Positions 62,576-64,000 of a stretch of 64,000 bases of DNA are shown here, piece after piece. The notes beneath the pieces were generated by a model, which had not been told where the DNA came from, did no database searches, and worked only from the letters and a program-made list of their open reading frames with translations. The stretch comes from Phycisphaerales bacterium (GTDB taxonomy: Bacteria > Planctomycetota > Phycisphaerae > Phycisphaerales > UBA1924), in contig JANQQR010000003.1 of NCBI GenBank assembly GCA_028289195.1, forward strand, positions 30,007-94,006. Direction: 5' to 3'. Position 1 is the first letter of the stretch. Every line of letters starts with the position of its first letter. The position numbers were made by a program, and so were the translations under genes.

Positions 62576-64000
62576 ATGCTGCTGGTCGGCGTCATCCTGA
62601 TTTTCCTGGCGGCGATCGCCGCCCCGTGGATGTGCCGCGTGCTCGGGGGCGGGCGCGGGTCTGTCCTGCTGTCGGTGGCGCCGCTGGTCTGCTTCGCGTG
62701 GTTCGTGAGTGTCGCGCCGGGCGTCGGGGGCACCGGCGAGACGCTGTGGGGCATGGACTGGGCGGAGCCTCTCGGGCTGCGCCTGGACTTCCGCCTCGAC
62801 GGGCTCGCGGGCATGTTCGCGATGCTCATCACCGGCATCGGCACGCTGGTCGTGCTCCACGCCGGGGCGTACATGGGCAACCACGAGCGCATCGGGCGCT
62901 TCTTCGCCTACCTGCTGATGTTCATGGGCTCGATGCTCGGGCTCGTGATCGCCGACAACCTCGTGCTGCTGTTCGTGTTCTGGGAGCTGACGAGCATCAG
63001 CTCGTTCCTGCTCATCGGGTTCGAGCACGAGCGCAAGGCCGCCCGGCTGGCCGCCCTGCAGGCGCTGCTCGTGACCGGCGCCGGCGGGATGGCGCTGCTG
63101 GGCGCCGTGATCCTGATCCACCTCGCGGTCCTGCGCGAGACCGGCGTCGACACCTGGCTGCTCAGCGAGATCCTGCGGGACCACTCGGGCGCGCTGCTCT
63201 CGAGCAACCTCGCCACGCCGATCCTCGTGCTGGTGATGCTGGCCGCGTTCACCAAGAGCGCCCAGTTCCCGTTCCACTTCTGGCTGCCCAACGCGATGGA
63301 GGCCCCGACCCCCGTCAGCGCGTATCTGCACTCGTCGACGATGGTCAAGGCCGGCATCTACCTCCTGGCGCGCATGAGCCCCGCGCTGTCGTCCAGCGAG
63401 ATCTGGCAGGTGTCGCTGATGGCCTTCGGCGGCTTCACGATGGTCTTCACGGGCTACATGGCCCTCAGACAGACCTACATGAAGAAGCTGCTGGCGTACA
63501 CGACCGCCAGCGCGCTGGGAACGCTGGTGTTCGTGCTCGGCGTGGGCACGGAGTACGGTCCGGTCGCGCTTGGGGCGTTCCTGCTGACCCACGCGCTCTA
63601 CAAGGGTGCGCTGTTCCTCGTGGCGGGGGCCGTGGACCACGCCACCGGCGAGAAGGACATCGAGCGCCTCGGCGGCCTGCGCGGCGCGATGCCGGTGACT
63701 TCGACGTCGGCGATGCTCGCCGCGCTGTCGATGATGGGCATCCCGTTCCTGTTCGGGTTCGTCGGCAAGGAACTGGTGATCGAGGCGTCGCTCCACAGCG
63801 ACCGGTGGCTCGCGGTTTGCGCGGGCGCTGTCGTGGCGATGGGCGCGCTCAACGCGGCTGTCGGGGTCGCGGTGGGGTTCAAGCCCTTCCTTGGAACGGT
63901 CCAGGAAACGCCGAAGCAGGCCCACGAAGCGCCGCTCGCGATGCGCGCGGGCCCCGCGGCGCTCGCGCTGCTCACGCTCGCAGCGGGGATCTTCCCCGAG
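62576..64000 (+). CDS. MrpA/MnhA-type Na+/H+ antiporter large subunit, 3' end missing
   Basis: The open frame runs from ATG 62576 through the right edge (475 codons visible). It is a polytopic membrane protein of the complex I NuoL/MrpA group. FWELTSISSFLLIGFEHERK (about residues 137-156) is typical of MrpA. TKSAQFPFHFWLPNAMEAPT (about 225-244) with PVSAYLHSSTMVKAGIYLLAR carries the conserved lysine and histidine of the proton path. At least twelve helices are visible. The C-terminal part of MrpA, with a fused MrpB domain in many cases, would lie beyond the window. It exports Na+ in exchange for H+ as part of a multi-subunit complex. A TATGAT box at 62521-62526 could be a promoter. Confidence 0.88.
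   Translation, partial: MLLVGVILIFLAAIAAPWMCRVLGGGRGSVLLSVAPLVCFAWFVSVAPGVGGTGETLWGMDWAEPLGLRLDFRLDGLAGMFAMLITGIGTLVVLHAGAYMGNHERIGRFFAYLLMFMGSMLGLVIADNLVLLFVFWELTSISSFLLIGFEHERKAARLAALQALLVTGAGGMALLGAVILIHLAVLRETGVDTWLLSEILRDHSGALLSSNLATPILVLVMLAAFTKSAQFPFHFWLPNAMEAPTPVSAYLHSSTMVKAGIYLLARMSPALSSSEIWQVSLMAFGGFTMVFTGYMALRQTYMKKLLAYTTASALGTLVFVLGVGTEYGPVALGAFLLTHALYKGALFLVAGAVDHATGEKDIERLGGLRGAMPVTSTSAMLAALSMMGIPFLFGFVGKELVIEASLHSDRWLAVCAGAVVAMGALNAAVGVAVGFKPFLGTVQETPKQAHEAPLAMRAGPAALALLTLAAGIFPE

Overview
This is a gene-dense, high-GC bacterial chromosome segment (about two thirds G+C, strongly GC-biased third codon positions) with no phage, plasmid or insertion-sequence genes and no tRNA or rRNA. 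The gene content points to a planctomycete, most likely of the Phycisphaerae type. The clues are a fused LpxC-FabZ enzyme inside a lipid A operon, a tandem pair of ClpP proteases, a pseudopilin ending in the H-X8-DG signature usual in planctomycetes, a membrane protein with a C-terminal zinc ribbon, and many lineage-specific small proteins. This placement is inferred from protein content only; no marker gene was searched.

Layout. 1-4.1 kb: end of a thioredoxin-like gene, a 34-residue ORF, two small unknown proteins, an LpxL/HtrB-type acyltransferase and a coiled-coil membrane protein. 4.2-8.2 kb: purB, a Ca2+/Na+ exchanger and mgtE on the minus strand. 8.3-10.3 kb: ECF sigma factor and a translationally coupled membrane partner. 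10.6-17.3 kb: envelope cluster bamA, ompH-like, lpxD, lpxC-fabZ, lpxA. 17.3-30.2 kb: metabolic and housekeeping genes (cystathionine gamma-synthase/lyase type enzyme, ThiD2-ThiE, ABC-F, DinB-like, peroxiredoxin, M16 protease, CBS-domain cystathionine beta-synthase, solitary atpG, MBL hydrolase) punctuated by a family of palindromic repeats. 30.2-38.1 kb: gpsA, a P-type ATPase, a non-coding hairpin-rich stretch, type II secretion-like genes, two secreted cysteine-rich proteins, metK. 38.1-38.8 kb: a likely structured RNA upstream of metK. 38.8-49.4 kb: sigma-54 regulator, gyrB, L,D-transpeptidase, 5-formyl-THF cyclo-ligase, trmL, TolB-like protein, FMN reductase, glyA. 49.5-64 kb: LuxR-type regulator, Ser/Thr kinase, amidase-like protein, lipoproteins, two clpP genes, phosphoesterase, yidC, mnmE, purE-purK and the start of an MrpA-type antiporter subunit.

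How it fits together. Outer-membrane biogenesis is well represented: lipid A synthesis (lpxA, lpxC-fabZ, lpxD, acyltransferase), beta-barrel assembly (bamA with an OmpH/Skp-like chaperone) and inner-membrane insertion (yidC). This supports a Gram-negative, lipid A-containing envelope. CBS, the MetB/CGS/CGL-type enzyme, metK and glyA cover sulfur amino acid, SAM and one-carbon metabolism, although they are scattered. purB, purE and purK are purine genes at two sites.

The most unusual signals are these: (1) a minus-strand region (about 38.19-38.60 kb) of nested hairpins ending in an intrinsic terminator, in front of metK; (2) a recurrent TANNNT box placed 6-8 nt before the start codon of about ten genes, which predicts leaderless mRNAs; (3) a family of long palindromic intergenic repeats, one of which supplies the stop codon of thiE; (4) a small exported protein with seven consecutive cysteines; (5) a second structured RNA-like element near 33.5 kb.
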